Source: Hesseltinella vesiculosa (lineage: Eukaryota > Mucoromycota > Mucoromycetes > Mucorales > Cunninghamellaceae). From it: 64,000 bases of DNA. The stretch is from assembly GCA_002104935.1 (NCBI GenBank), contig MCGT01000004.1, forward strand, positions 186,001 to 250,000, read 5' to 3'. Shown one piece after another: positions 49,728-62,202 of the stretch. Below the pieces are notes generated by a model. It saw nothing but the letters and a program-made list of their open reading frames with translations. It made no database searches and was not told the origin of the DNA. A program made the position numbers and the translations under genes. The first letter of the stretch is position 1. Each line of letters starts with the position of its first letter.

Positions 49728-50443
49728 AAATCTCTTTTTGTGCATGTTTACCAACCTACTCGTTCTTCCCTGCGCCGTCTGAGAGAGTTGCAATCTTCAT
49801 CAAGGCCAGTTCTCATCATTTTTCACGCGCACTGGCCTGCAATTTCTGAGGTGAATTTATTTAGAACAATTATGCACTGTGATTTTTTATCAGACGGCCT
49901 GAGGGCACCCTGTTGAAAATGATCCTTTTTTTTTTTTTTTTTTTTTTTGCTGGAGAATAGGGGTGTCAAAGTGAAACTGATCAGAAGCGGCTGGGAGAAG
50001 AGTGGACCAGCGCGGAGATTGAATATGGCGATCCAATTTTTTCTCCATTTTGAAAAAAAAAAGTGTGTGCAGCACAGGCCTTTTCAGTGATCTGATCGAT
50101 GTGAAATTTTGTGCATGTGCGCAAGTACATGAATGTTAGAGGTGCTGAAAAAACCAGGTCAATAGGTGAATGTTGCCCAGCTTACTTTTTACCATGTTCG
50201 TTTGACACCTCCGATCCTACAGCAAAAAAAAATGAAAAGATCAGCCATTTTCGCCAGGGCGACCCCCAGGCCATCTGATCAAAAATCACAGGCATAATTT
50301 CTCTTAACAATTTCACTCCAAATTTTGCATGTTCATATACAATGGTGATAAATGGCCTTGATTAAAATTGTAACTCTCTCAGACAGCGCAGGGAAGACCG
50401 AGTAGGCAGGTAAACATGCACTAAAAGTGATTTCGCACGTACT
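49728..50443. repeat. Large imperfect inverted repeat (MITE-like)
   Basis: The left arm 49728-49969 is the reverse complement of the right arm 50202-50443, by eye roughly three-quarters identical, with a spacer of about 230 bp. Shared landmarks include gtgcatgtttacc/ggtaaacatgcac, ctctctcagac, tctgat.aaaaatca and the motif TTGACACC...CAG. The left arm contains a poly-T run of about 23 (49926-49948), which corresponds to a shorter A-run in the right arm. Confidence 0.85.
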
Positions 50444-51183
50444 TGAAAATGATTTAGCGGCTCGTCTGATTGGTTTGCTCTCTATGGTCACAGCTCAAAT
50501 AAAAAACCTGATTCCCGCCAAATGATGGTAGGAAAGCCAGTAGATGATGATTAAAAAGTAAACAACCTACCGACTGCGTTCAGTGTCTTTCCTTAAAACA
50601 AGTAAAAATTGTAGAATAAAGAAAAGTAAAAAAAAATGGAATGAAGGGGAAATGCAAAGTGTGACGTGGATTGGACAATGGAATATTGGCCTTGATGCGT
50701 AAATTAAGACATGATTGGTTTATTTAAACTTTTATTAAAGTGATACCTTCCGGCTTGAACTTCATCGAGAATGATGTTTGGGCTAGTGTTGGTGATGGAT
50801 GCCTTTGGCAGTCATCAAAGAATGACACAGCCATCGCGGTTGCCCCAAAAAGGGGAGAGGGTCGTCAAAAGGTGTGCACCTGATCCATGGTTTGAAAGCC
50901 CGTTCTTTTTTTTTTCGGTTTTCTTTCTGCCCTTTTTTTTTTTAGTTTTGTTGAAGTTCGTAACATACACATCCCGTTTAGAAATTAGACTAGTAATCTT
51001 CATTAGTATTCCTGCTTCTTTTGTCTCAACCTTGGTTCCTCTCGTCTCCATCTATTGTTAGCTGTCCTTTTTCTGACAGCCCCCCTTTTTTAGTCTATCT
51101 CACCCTCTTCCTACTTCATTACTCCATTTACTCCCTTCCCTTCTCTTGCTACAAACGTCTGACAACAGGTCCTTTCTGATAGC
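50444..51183. other. Intergenic, myotubularin promoter side
   Basis: 740 bp without a supported gene. It contains A- and T-runs (50628, 50904, 50932). Pyrimidine-rich before the start at 51184. Confidence 0.5.
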
Positions 51184-53347
51184 ATGTTACAAAGTCGCAT
51201 CGATCTACTGAAAATCACGCAGGTAAGTCTAGGCCTCATCTGGTTGCCACCTTTGTAGCGTAGTGTCATCACTGACAGCTCTTTACCGCTTTCATTTTGT
51301 TTTAGGTCTCTGATGTGCAACTTGAAAAAGACAAGGAGATGATCAATGGCACTTTGCATTTGACTGTCCATAACATGATATTCAATTACCCTGATGGTGA
51401 ACTATGGGTAAGAAAACGATGGACGAAAAAAAAGGAGTCACGGGCTTCTCTCACGCTCTGCCTTTTTTTTTTCTTTTCTTTTCTGGCACAGATACCTTAT
51501 CCTATCATTCATACGATGGAGCGACGACCACCTTCCCTTCAGTCAGGACGACATCCCTTGGTGATTCGCTGTCGAGACTTCTTGGTTGTCACTCTTTCTA
51601 CTCTCAAGGAAGGTGAAGCGCAGGACGTTTTCGAAAGCGTTCAAAAATTGACGTGTATCAGTAAGTTCGCCCTTTGAAAGCTAAGCTACGTATCTCACTT
51701 CATTTTGTAGATTCACCTGAGCAACTCTATGCTTACTGCTACCAACCCTGTCCTCCGTTTACTGCCAACGATGGCTGGAAAATATACGACCCAATCGAAG
51801 AATATTCACGCATGGGCGTTGGGACCAAATCTAATGCTTGGCGATTCACCACCATCAATCGTGACTATTCTGTAAGTTAGCCTTGTTCACACTTTCCCTT
51901 TATTCATCGCGATGTGGGTTTAATTTGACTGCTTTTGACTCAGTACTCGCCCACATACCCTCGTACTTTGGTGGTGCCTACCAAGATCAGCGACAACGTG
52001 TTGAACTATGCCGCCAAGTACCGCAGCAAGGCTAGAATTCCTGCATTATCATACCTTCATTGGCATAATATGGTAAGCGACTGCCAGTACCTTCAAGTGT
52101 CACACTAAGTCATGTTGCCGTATTCTTATCCAGGCCACCATCACACGCAGCAGCCAGCCCATGGTTGGTTTCAAACAAGCTCGGTCCATTCAAGATGAGA
52201 AGCTGATTGAGGCTATTTTTGCCTCAAATGTGCCTTCTGCACCAAATGGAAAAACGGTGTACGGATCTACAGCCGCCAACATGATCGTCGACGCAAGACC
52301 GATGGCCAATGCAATGGGGAACGTCGCTCGAGGCGCCGGTACCGAGAACATGGACAACTATCGCAATTGCAAGAAGATATATATCGCCGTCGACAATATC
52401 CATGTTATGCGCGACAGTTTGGCCAAGATGTGTGAAGGTAAGACGTTTTGCAAATCCTAGACAATGGCCAGTATGGGTCTCATCTTGACTTTTTTTGCTT
52501 TGGCATTTTTCTCCCAGCCATGCAAGGATCGGACAACAACGGGATGGTGAACCGCCAAGTGCTGCAGAAATCCAACTGGCTGAAGCACATTGCTACTTTG
52601 ATTGAAGGCACGCTGTCGATTGTCAAAAACATTCACGTCTACAATTCACACGTCCTAGTACATTGCTCGGATGGCTGGGATCGTACAGCCCAGCTGGTTT
52701 CCATCAGCGAACTGTGCCTGGACCCATACTACCGCACACTGCATGGCTTCCAGGTCTTGATTGAAAAAGAGTGGGTCTCCTTTGGTCACAAATTTGCCGA
52801 CCGATGTGGCCATCTCTCCAACGAGAAATACTTTGTCAACCTAGCGTACAACGGAGGCAATGCTGCTGCCAATACCCTGAAGGATATGCAGAACAAGTTT
52901 TACAACAAAGCCAACAATGCCTTCCAACGTGAAACCAGTCCGGTCTTCCACCAATTCCTTGATTGCGTCTACCAACTTCTACTACAATACCCGACCCGCT
53001 TCGAATTTAACGAGCAGCTCTTGATTGATCTGCATTACCAAGTCTATGCATGTCAATATGGCACCTTTTTATTCAACTGCGAAGCCGAACGAACCAATCA
53101 CCAGCCCCAGTCCAAAACCTACAGCGTTTGGGATGATGTCAACTCACACCACGAAAAATACTTCTGCGCAAATTACGACCCAAAAAAGGACTTTGACTTT
53201 GTTGACGGTGGCGGCGTGCTCTTCCCTGACGCCAGCGACATCCAGTATTGGGCCACCCTGTTCAACCGACAGTCCGAAGACTTCCTTGAACCCGTGTCCA
53301 CTCTGCCCATCCAAGCAAGTCACCCTTTGGAGGCCGAGCCTTTGTAA
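51184..53347 (+). CDS. YMR1: Myotubularin-type phosphoinositide 3-phosphatase
   Basis: Lipid phosphatase acting on PI3P and PI(3,5)P2 in the endosomal/vacuolar system. The start is the ATG at 51184 (MLQSRIDLLKITQ). Seven exons. An N-terminal GRAM/PH-like domain (GTLHLTVHNMIFNYPDGELW, then HPLVIRCRDFLVVTLS) is followed by the phosphatase domain: WKIYDPIEEYSRMG, YPRTLVVPTKISDN, and active site HCSDGWDRTAQL with the full Cx5R (CSDGWDR). Substrate loop and C-terminal FxxFLDCVYQLL segment follow. The Cys and Arg are present, so it should be catalytically competent, unlike the dead myotubularins. No FYVE or coiled-coil extension. Ends at the TAA near 53345. Confidence 0.95.
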
Positions 53348-54325
53348 TGCCTGCTCTTCCCCTCTGCTCTCTTAACCCCCCTAGCCTGTGTAATTTTTTT
53401 ATGTTTTATTTATTATTATCTTGCATCTGGTGCTTCCTTTCTTCCTCTCTTGCTTTCCATTCTCCTTTACATCCTTCCCATAACCCATCAACTATTGCAT
53501 CAAAATAAACCCGTCCCATTTCAACGGAATCAGTCCGACTGTCAGGATGGACACAACAAATGGGATGAAAAAAATCATACTTGGCGTTGCGGTCATTGAT
53601 TTTCCTCGTTTTCACCTGGAAGCCACACTGTGACCCACATCTTTGGTTTGTAAATACAAGGAAGGGGATCCAAGCTGCCGAAAATTCGAATACCCTGAAC
53701 ATTTATACCTGGTGTGGCAACGTCACATCTACTGTACAGGCTAATACCTTTAGGAGGTGGTAGTCCAGAGGAAGAACCATTGAAAATGTACCGCCAGTCT
53801 CGGCAGAGATAGGCTGCAAGTGGCACATTAAAAACGTCACCAAATGGCAGTATAGAAATCTAGGCTTAGTCAATGAGAAAAAAAACATGGGTTAGGATAT
53901 AGCGGGCATTAGTGGCTCGCATACCTACACGCACATTTTCCGCAATCACTTTCCAATGTTGGGATTCTCTCAAAAACCCAGCCAGTTAATTCGTGCCCTC
54001 AGATGACAAAGCTGGGTAAATAAAATTAGCGAGCGTGTGTGCAATCTCAGGCACTTTACACGACCAAGTAAATCGCGTTGTCAGTGCTATTGAGCTGTCA
54101 GCTGATTCAAGTTCTCACACTTGGCTTGTGTGTCGTTTGTGGAAGCTGTGGATGTGAAAGGTTTGACAAAGGCGGGCCGGACATAGTGTTCTGCCTGCTG
54201 ACAAAGCGGCTCCCATTGGCCAGCAGAAAGTTTCAGCATGAAAGTAAGATCCATGGTAATAAAAAAAGGCAGGCGACTTTTTTTTTTTTTCCTTTTCGTT
54301 TTTTATTTTGCAAATTTCTCTAAAA
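53348..54325. other. Intergenic; unassigned minus-strand open frame at 53593-53870
   Basis: About 980 bp. On the minus strand, an open stretch of about 90 codons follows a plausible acceptor near 53865 (ILPFGDVFNVPLAAYL, then CRDWRYIFNGSSSGLPPP), with a possible donor at about 53712. Another frame nearby gives a hydrophobic run (MIFFIPFVVSILTVGLIPL). I do not recognise it; it could be a small gene or chance. Confidence 0.35.
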
Positions 54326-56302
54326 ATGAATAGTAACGTGTTAACAACATCTAACGGTAATCCTGTTGATAACAACCAAACTTCTGAAACGGCTGGGGTC
54401 AATGGGCCCGTTTTGCTTCAAGACTTTCACCTGATTGACAAACTGTCGCATTTCGACCGTGAACGCATTCCTGAACGTGTGGTTCATGCTAAAGGAGCTG
54501 GTGCCCATGGTTACTTTGGTAAAAAAAAAAGATTCCTGGCTAAAGAGTCAAGTCAATAATTCGATAGTTTTTTTTTTAAAAAAGAGGTGACACACGACAT
54601 TTCGCATTTGACCAAGGCCAAGTTTTTGGATACGGTGGGAAAAAAGACACCTGTGTTTGCTCGCTTCTCTACAGTGGGCGGTGAAAAGGGGTCTGCTGGT
54701 GAGTAATAAGTGAACACAGGCACATGGACACACGCTTATTTTTATTTTCCATCGTCTCACAAAAAAGATACCGCTCGGGACCCTCGTGGATTTGCCGTCA
54801 AGTTTTACACTGAAGAAGGCAACTGGGACATGGTTGGAAACAACACCCCCGGTATGAAATGGATAAAGACAATCCTTGTGATTTCCACACTATTCCAATA
54901 CTCACACTTTTTTTGACGTTTATAGTCTTCTTCATCCGAGACCCGGTGAAATTCCCGGACTTCATCCACACCCAAAAGAGAGATCCTAGAACAAGTAAGG
55001 TTTACTTGAAAGAGACAAGAGAAAATATTTAACCGTTCAATGGTGCTATTAGACTACAAGAACATGGATTACTTTTGGGATTTCCTCTCCTTGGTGCCTG
55101 AATCCATTCATCAAGTCACCATCCTCTTTTCCAACCGAGGAACCCCCGACGGTTACAGGTAAACCAAAGAAAACGACCAGCAACTTGTCTAAACATTACC
55201 CCCCCCCCTTTCTCTCTCTTGAAAGACACATGCATGGCTTCTCCAGTCATAGTCTGGTGCTTGTAAACAACAAGAATGAAGGCCATTACGTGAAGTGGCA
55301 TTTTAAGACGGCGCAAGGCGTGAAAAACCTCAAGGCGGACGAAGCCGAACGCCTGGCCGGCTCTAATCCTGATTATGCCACGCAAGATCTCTTTGAAGCC
55401 ATCGACCGTGGTGATCATCCAGCTTGGGATGTTTTTGTTCAAGTCATGGATTTTAAGGATGCCTTGACCTATCGATGGAATCCTCTGGATGTCACTAAAG
55501 TCTGGCCTCAAAAGGTAAGCTTGCTCTCACACATCCATGGATGAGCTGCCTCACGCTTTTTTTTTTTCTCATGTAGGAATATCCCCTGCAGCCTGTGGGA
55601 CGTATGGTGTTAGATCGCAACCCAGAAAATTACTTTGCCGAAGTGGAGCAAGCTGCCTTTTCTCCTTCCCACATGGTGCCTGGTATCCTTCCCAGCAGTA
55701 AGCTTTTATATTCATCTTGAGGTAGGATATTTCCCATTCATCTTTTTTTTCTTTTTTTTTTCGCCTGTCAGGTGATCGCATGCTTCAAGGTAGGCTTTTT
55801 CATCACCTGAGCGGTCCATACTAAATATTTCCTTTCCCTAGGTCGTCTCTTCTCGTACCCTGACACGCATCGCCACCGTCTTGGCACAGCCAACTACACA
55901 CAGATCCCTGTGAACCGCCCCAAGAACCAAGTGGCCAACTATCAGCGTGATGGTGCAATGTCTGTCCTCGGCAACCAGGGCGGCGGCCCCAACTACGAGC
56001 CCAACTCGCTTCACGGCCCTGCGCAAAACAACTTGACAGGCATTTCCTTTATTGACCAAGAAGTCGAGGGCAAGATTGGACGATTCACCTATCAGTTGAC
56101 CGACGACGATTTCTATCAAGCTGGTGCTCTTTATCGCCTCCTGTCTGCCGAGGAAAAGACAGACCTCGTGAACAACATTGCTGGTGCCTTGAGCCAGGCT
56201 AAATCAAGCGAGATTCGCGCCCGCCAAATTTCCCACTTCAGCAGAGCCGATCCTGAATATGGTCAACGCGTCCAAGATCAAGTGAGCAAATTGCTGAAGT
56301 AA
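54326..56302 (+). CDS. Catalase, monofunctional haem type
   Basis: Converts hydrogen peroxide to water and oxygen. The start is the ATG at 54326 ([16 protein letters not shown]). About ten exons. Distal His in [15 protein letters not shown], then [20 protein letters not shown] and [20 protein letters not shown] (distal Asn). Proximal haem-ligand Tyr in [19 protein letters not shown]-binding-type region and short C-terminus, so this is a small-subunit (clade 3-like) catalase of about 500 aa. The C-terminus is KLLK and not SKL-like, so there is no clear peroxisomal PTS1. The first coding residues do not look like a signal peptide. Introns have T/C runs (54281-54292 upstream, 55200-55208, 55558-55568). 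Confidence 0.96.
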
Positions 56303-57233
56303 CCAATTTAATAAAAAAGACGGACGCTTCCTACTATGGCAAAAAAATAAAACGTCGTTACCAATCAGAGCTTTGTAAAGTATTGGCTAAAAGCACCACT
56401 TACCGGTAAAAGCATTAAACGCGTTCTTGCCAGAGCAGACAGTAACCCTTTTTGCAGGGTTGTATTGGGTAGTAAAAAAATAAAGCTAAGCCGTGGGAGT
56501 GGTTGGGAGCATCGGCGTGGGCAAAAGGCCAAGGGGCGTTGCCTGTGTTGGAAAAAGCGTTGACCAATGAAGACCATGACATCCCGGTCGAAGATGACCG
56601 CACAAGAAAGGCACCGTAGAAGTCCATAAACCTTGCTGCAGGAAATGTGCAAAAATAAAAGAAAAAGATAGAAGAGCCTAGATAAAAAAAAAAAAGAATC
56701 GCGTGTTGCGGAAGATCAAACCATTACCAATGCTGGAGAGTATGACCCCCAATCACACCCTTGACCCTTTTTTACTATGTTCCTTTCTTTTCGAATTATA
56801 AAAATGAAGCAGCGTACCATCAAAGATAAAGGTGACACTCCTGGCCTACCTCTATTGGTCATTTTACTATGCTTCTTAGATAAAAACTTAACGCAGTCTG
56901 CCAAATCAAACCATGAAAAAAAATATTCAAGCCCGGCGTCATCCTCAGTAAAAAAAAAAGCACCAGATTGAAGAGATTGCCTCTCCCTATGCCTTGTCAT
57001 GCTTGTATCTAAATCCAAGGTGGTATAGAAAGCTTCCGTTGTAGAAAGAAGCGACAAACTCTATTCTGCAAGCGGATCATATTAGTGCGCTTAGAAGCGT
57101 AAATGCAGTTGGCTTTTTGGTTGGCTGCGCTGTTTTTTTCTTCTCGTTTTTGCCATGGTGTATCGGCCTTCCCCATTTTTTTCTTTCTCTTTCTCCGCTT
57201 TTTTCTTTTCTTCTTTTTTTAAAAAAAACTTGG
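56303..57233. other. Intergenic with possible zinc-ribbon remnant
   Basis: About 930 bp. Apart from the remnant at 56512-56631 (listed separately), I see only A-rich stretches and short open frames of no recognisable character. Confidence 0.45.
56512..56631 (-). pseudogene. Possible Fanzor/TnpB C-terminal remnant
   Basis: The minus-strand frame reads VYGLLRCLSCAVIFDRDVM and then a segment with RPLAFCPRR. CxxC followed by F/W-DRDVM is the second half of the zinc ribbon plus the RuvC-III Asp of TnpB-like proteins, and a following RPxxF block is common in their tails. An acceptor-like tcctgcag directly precedes it. The first CxxC and all upstream domains are missing. The match is short and may be chance. 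Confidence 0.35.
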
Positions 57234-58799
57234 ATGTCACTGCGAAAGAAACGCAATTTTAAAAACCTGACACTGAGCGACAGTCCTGTTGTTGTCAAAA
57301 GTGAAGACATCACAGAAACAGAATACAAAAAACTGGTTGACCAGCTCAGTGAATTAGAGATTGGCCTGGAACTGCAACTCGATTTACGACCGGAAGACTT
57401 TGCCCCTTTGGATGAACTTGGCCGTGGTAATGGAGGTGTCGTCTACAAGGTCAGACATGTACGGACAAATACCATCATGGCTAGAAAGGTAAGCTGATGG
57501 ATGGGGTCGCGATGGAGTGGAAAGGACAATGGACTCATTTGCGTTTCTTTTTCCTTTACGGGCAGACTATTTACGTTGAAGCAAATAGTAACATTCGAAA
57601 ACAAATCATACGAGAACTACAGTTTATGCACGACTGCAACTCGAAGCACATTGTCAGCTTTTACGGAGCATACAACAATGGGGTAGATATCTCGATTTGC
57701 ATGGAATACATGGAAGCGGGGTTCGTTACAAGGTTGGCTCATTCGTCTCTTGTACGCTAACCTATTCCTTCTTTTGTCTACCATTTTATTGCATAGATCC
57801 TTGGAAAGAATATATCACAAATATGGGCCAATTCGCTTGGATGTCCTGAAAAAAATTGCATATGCGGTAAGGACCTGGGCATGTGTAACAGACGCGGGAA
57901 GCAAAATATGTGTATCATTTGCCGCACATTGGGTTCCCTGTAAGGATGTGTCTAATTAACTTGTTTTTAATAGGTGGTCGATGGGCTAATTTACTTGTAT
58001 GATGAGCATCGAATTATTCATCGAGGTAAATTCCCTCTCTTGTCTTTTGATTCTCCTCCAGACCTAACCACGTTTTTTTTTTTATTTTTTAATTACATAA
58101 TGGTAAGATCTAAAACCATCCAACGTCCTGGTCAATAGCAAGGGCCAGATCAAATTATGTGATTTTGGCGTGTCTGGAAAATTGACAGATTCCCTTGCAA
58201 GCACTTTTGTTGGGACAAGCGGATACATGAGCGTAAGTACTCGTGCTTGAAAAAATAGGAGAGAGAGAAATCAAAAATCAAAAAAAATGCAGTTTTCTAA
58301 TTTTATTTATTACGTGTAGCCTGAGCGAATCATGGGCGATCCTTACAGCGTAAAGTGTGACGTGTGGAGCATTGGCATCATGATGATGGAACTTGCCATG
58401 GCCAAGTTTCCCTGGGACAATTCCTTGGCCATCTTTGAAATGCTGCAACAAGTCGTTCATGAGCCTGTCCCAACGTTTCCAGACGACCCTGATTTGTACC
58501 CTCCCGATTTGGTTGCGTTTGTTGCCACGTGGTAAAGCCTCCAAAAAAGGCACAGCACCATCGCATTTGTCATTAACCTATCCTCTTTTTTTTTTTTTTT
58601 TTTTTCTCTTGTCTTAGCCTGGTGAGAGATCCCGCGCCAAGATCCACCCCTAAAGAATTACTAGTAAGTGTCGACGGGTGGAGGTGCCATCTGACCAAAA
58701 TGGCTCACACACCCCCCTTTCTAGGAACATCAATACATCCAATCATCACTCAACGAAAAAGTCGATCTTGAAAAATGGGCTCAAGAAATGACTCGATAG
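57234..58799 (+). CDS. MAP kinase kinase, Ste7/MEK-like
   Basis: Dual-specificity kinase that activates a MAP kinase. The start is the ATG at 57234; the basic/hydrophobic N-terminus [11 protein letters not shown] could be a MAPK docking site. Kinase domain: Gly loop [12 protein letters not shown] Lys next to the first intron, catalytic [15 protein letters not shown] split by an intron near 58024, CDFGVSGKL, activation segment [18 protein letters not shown] with the SxxxT dual site, then [13 protein letters not shown]. About nine exons; ends at TAG 58797-58799. Sequence style is closest to Ste7/Fuz7/Byr1 type MEKs; assignment to a particular cascade is inference. Confidence 0.92.
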
Positions 58800-58970
58800 A
58801 AAGACTTGATTCAGGCCATGCAGCCCCCGCCTTTTGATACCAAAGTAAATCCCGATTGTGCTTTTAATATGCTCGTTTTATTGAGTAGCAGGATAGAGAA
58901 TAGAATAGTTCTGTAGAAATTATTGTCATGGGGAGGAAAGCGGAGACAGAGAGGTAGGCAGAAGTTGGTT

Positions 58971-61043
58971 TTAATGGCGCACAGCTTCTTCATCAGTGAC
59001 AGCCTTGAGGTCGGCGATGTGAGGAACTTGCTTGTCATCACGAGTTGCATATTCGAGTTGTTCATCGGTATTACGAACAATGGCATCATCTGCGACGTCA
59101 CTCTCATCACGCTTGCGATGGAGGAACCAGATGAGGATCGAGCACACAAAAGCAGTGCCAGCAATGCCAGTGTACAGCCAGGGTAGCTTAGGATCCTTGG
59201 CAACGGTGACCAGAGCAAAGTTGAGGATGGAGGCACAGCAGTTTGTGAACAAGAACAGCGACATGACCAGTGACTTCATGGATTGAGGAGCCTTCTTATA
59301 TGCGTATTCCAGACCAGTGACCGAGGCGAAGATTTCAGAAATGGCAATCAACACAAAAGCTGGGATGGCGAGAGCCACAGAGACATTGTTCTTTCGTCCT
59401 TCGGGGTGGTCAAAGTAAGGAGGTTGCTTGTAAACGTAGGATTGAATGCCAGCAGCGTAGGCCATGGCGCAAGCGGCGACGAAGAAACCAATGTAAATGC
59501 GACGAATGGGGCGCAGAGGGTGTTTGATGCGACGGAAGAAGGGATAGACAAGCTGATCCATGATGGGGATGCAGATGATGAGGGCAAAGGGGTTGATGTT
59601 CTGAAGAATGTCGTTGGGGACATTACCGGTTTGCATAGTACCGGTCATGGAGATTAAGTTGTTGGTCATCTGGGAGTAGCACAGCCAAAAGATAGGGAAC
59701 CAGCAGAAAATGATACATGCGCGCAAGGTGCGGCGGATTTCATCAACAAACACATCGTCCCAGGTGGCTCGGGCGGCCAGGGTGGGGTCAATCTTGAGCA
59801 GCTCAGAGGGCTTAGCAGCTTCCAAACGACGGCCATGGCGGATCGCAACGGAGATGACCTTGAAGGTTTCCAGAAACACGCTACCGCGAGGAGGCGTCTG
59901 CACGTAACGGTTGCGGCCAATCAGTGTGATACAGATCCCGATGATAAACATGAGCGTGGGCAAAAGGTAGGCAGGCCAGAAGCCGACAAATTTTTCCAAG
60001 GATGTGGTGGCAATGGCAGACAAACCACCCACGTTGATACCCCAGTAGAACACTAAGGCGTGAAGCAAAAAAAAAAAAAAAAAAAAATTGAGGATCAGCC
60101 ACCTCTTCCTCCGCGAGCCATTTCATGGAAAAATAAGCTTACGCAAAAAGATCTTTTGGATGGTGGCTTGAGGAGTGATGATCACACGTTTGCCGTTTTC
60201 AAGGGTCTTGACATAAGGCTTCTTGGACTTGTATTGTTCAGCAACCAAGGGAGACACATTTGATTTGATGCCACCTTGCAGAGACAGCGTGGTTAGAACA
60301 CGGAAAGTTTTCCATTTTTGGCCGACACCGGTTCTTTTTTTTTTTTTCTGGAGCTTTACCTGTGCCACAGCCAATCAGGATCAAGGAAATGACGAACAGA
60401 GGAAAGGCAGCGGATGTTGAAAGGACAGGAGGGATGGAAGAGAAGGTCAAGAACAGCAAACCGACGAAATAAATGTAGGACGAGTACAAAATGGTCTTGT
60501 ATTTGCCAAGGTATTGATCAGCAATCACACCACTAAGGAAAAAAAAAGAGTTGGCGTCTTGCACAGGATTTTTTTTATGTGATCTTAGACTTACGCGATG
60601 ATGGGCGTGAAGTAGCAGAAGAATGTGAAAAATGTTGTCAACGCGGTGGCCGTCTAAAGGAAGGAAAGAAAATGTCAGATGATTGTCGTTTCCTATTGCC
60701 TCTCGCTTACCTGTTGACCACGGCCCAGAGCACCAGGCTGTTCAGCAGGATCTGTAAAAAAGGAAGAATGAGTCGTGGTGTTTGCGAGAGAGGTTTATGA
60801 CATACAAGATTCAGGGTTGGGATATTGAATGTAATTTTGGAAAGGGCCAGAGAGACCATAGTAAGTGAAGCGTTCACAGAATTCAATGAGAATGACCAAA
60901 TAAGCTGAGGCTGGTAGCTTGTCTGAACTTTCAACCAGCTCTTCCCAATCAGCCTGTGTGGGCTCAGGATACTCATCGATTTCTTGCATCAAACCTTCAT
61001 CACCAAATGTGGGGTTGATATCTTTTTTCTCTTGACCAGTCAT
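58971..61043 (-). CDS. PTR2: Proton-coupled di/tripeptide transporter (POT/PTR2)
   Basis: Plasma-membrane peptide:H+ symporter. The start is the ATG at 61043 (MTGQEKKDINPTFGDEG). About seven exons; last exon 58971-60054. Motifs: proton-coupling EFCERFTYYG in TM1, GVIADQYLGKYKTI (the family signature after TM2), GGIKSNVSPLVAEQY, and FYWGINVGGLSAI. The large hydrophilic loop between TM6 and TM7 is typical of fungal PTR2. The C-terminal cytoplasmic tail is acidic. Introns contain A- and T-runs (60066-60087, 60334-60347). Complete. Confidence 0.95.
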
Positions 61044-62202
61044 AAAAAAAAAAGAGGTATAACTGAAAAAGAGTTGTAAAGGAAAAAAAATTGGCTGCCG
61101 TTTTTATGTTAATGGGCCCTGATTTTGTCTCTTTTTTCAGAGTTTTCCAAGGTTTCTGCCAGTCGTCAGGTCATCCTTTCCCTGAAAGCCAATCAAGCTC
61201 AGATCCAATGACTTTGGGACTTGACGTTTCTACATCCTCGTGCACCTTTTTTCTTTCCTTGTTAATAATCATCTTATTGGCGGGATTTCTCGATCATTTT
61301 CCATGACTACAAATTAAGCTTGTGGGCCAACAAATGACATGTGCCATCTAATTCTGACTACCACGAATGGTAACTGAAGTTGGTAAATACCGACTTCCAT
61401 GATTTCTTTTTAAAGTTTGATCCTGAAAACAGGAATCCTTTTTACGTTCTGATGTTTCCAAACTTTAAAAAGCGTGGGGTATTTTCCCACGAGATGGGAT
61501 CATGATAGCATAGTATTTTTCTTTAAAACTGTTTCTTAAAATTATAATGACGTTTGATAGGAGAAACATGCAAAGGACCAAGTGCACTTCCTCCAAATCC
61601 AAGATGTCTCACCCCCTTTCCCTGTTTGGTCAGGATTCTCCCGCTCCTGAAGCTGTGGAACTTTCGTACTTTCCTCGGCGCAACTGCCCGTCTTTCTGTC
61701 ATACCTTACTTTTGGTAAACCAGGACTATGTAGTGAGAATGAGAGAGAGAAATAGTCGCAATTTTTTTAGACCCGTAAATACTGTAGTGACTGGAAGGGA
61801 AGCGACAGTTGACAATTTCAAAAAAAAAAAAAAAAGGTGGCAGTCATGTTTCAATGACAATGTGCGCACAGACGGTTCTGATTGGACGCGTCTTTTGGCA
61901 GAAGAAAAAAAAGACGTGTGAATCTGGAGCGACTGAAAGGGTATGTTGACAATGCGAATGAAGCGATTTGTACTGTAGCTAAGTTGATGAGGAATGCCAG
62001 CACACAGCAGGCTTTTTGGATTTTTACTGTATTTTTAGTGGACAAACTCTGGCCAATCAAATGCCTTGGCTATGAGATTTTGAGCTAAAGGCGAATGTTT
62101 TGAAAAAAATTGTTTTGCCTGCGCCATTCTTCATCTTTTCGCGTTTTGTGACCAAGTGTCTCATTTTGGCATTTACTTTTCACTTTATTCACGGCATGTG
62201 TG
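61044..62202. other. Intergenic, PTR2 promoter side
   Basis: About 1.15 kb upstream of PTR2 and downstream of the helicase gene. Contains a poly-A run at 61820-61834. Several short open frames (61547-61921 the longest) have no recognisable motif. No RNA gene seen. Confidence 0.5.

Noticed and set aside
54548..54760. Minus-strand open frame near catalase exon 2
   Set aside because: It is the antisense shadow of catalase exons and an intron.
55672..55690. gtatcctt as a second U12 donor in catalase
   Set aside because: It encodes the GIL of the conserved VPGILPSS segment and the frame needs it as exon.
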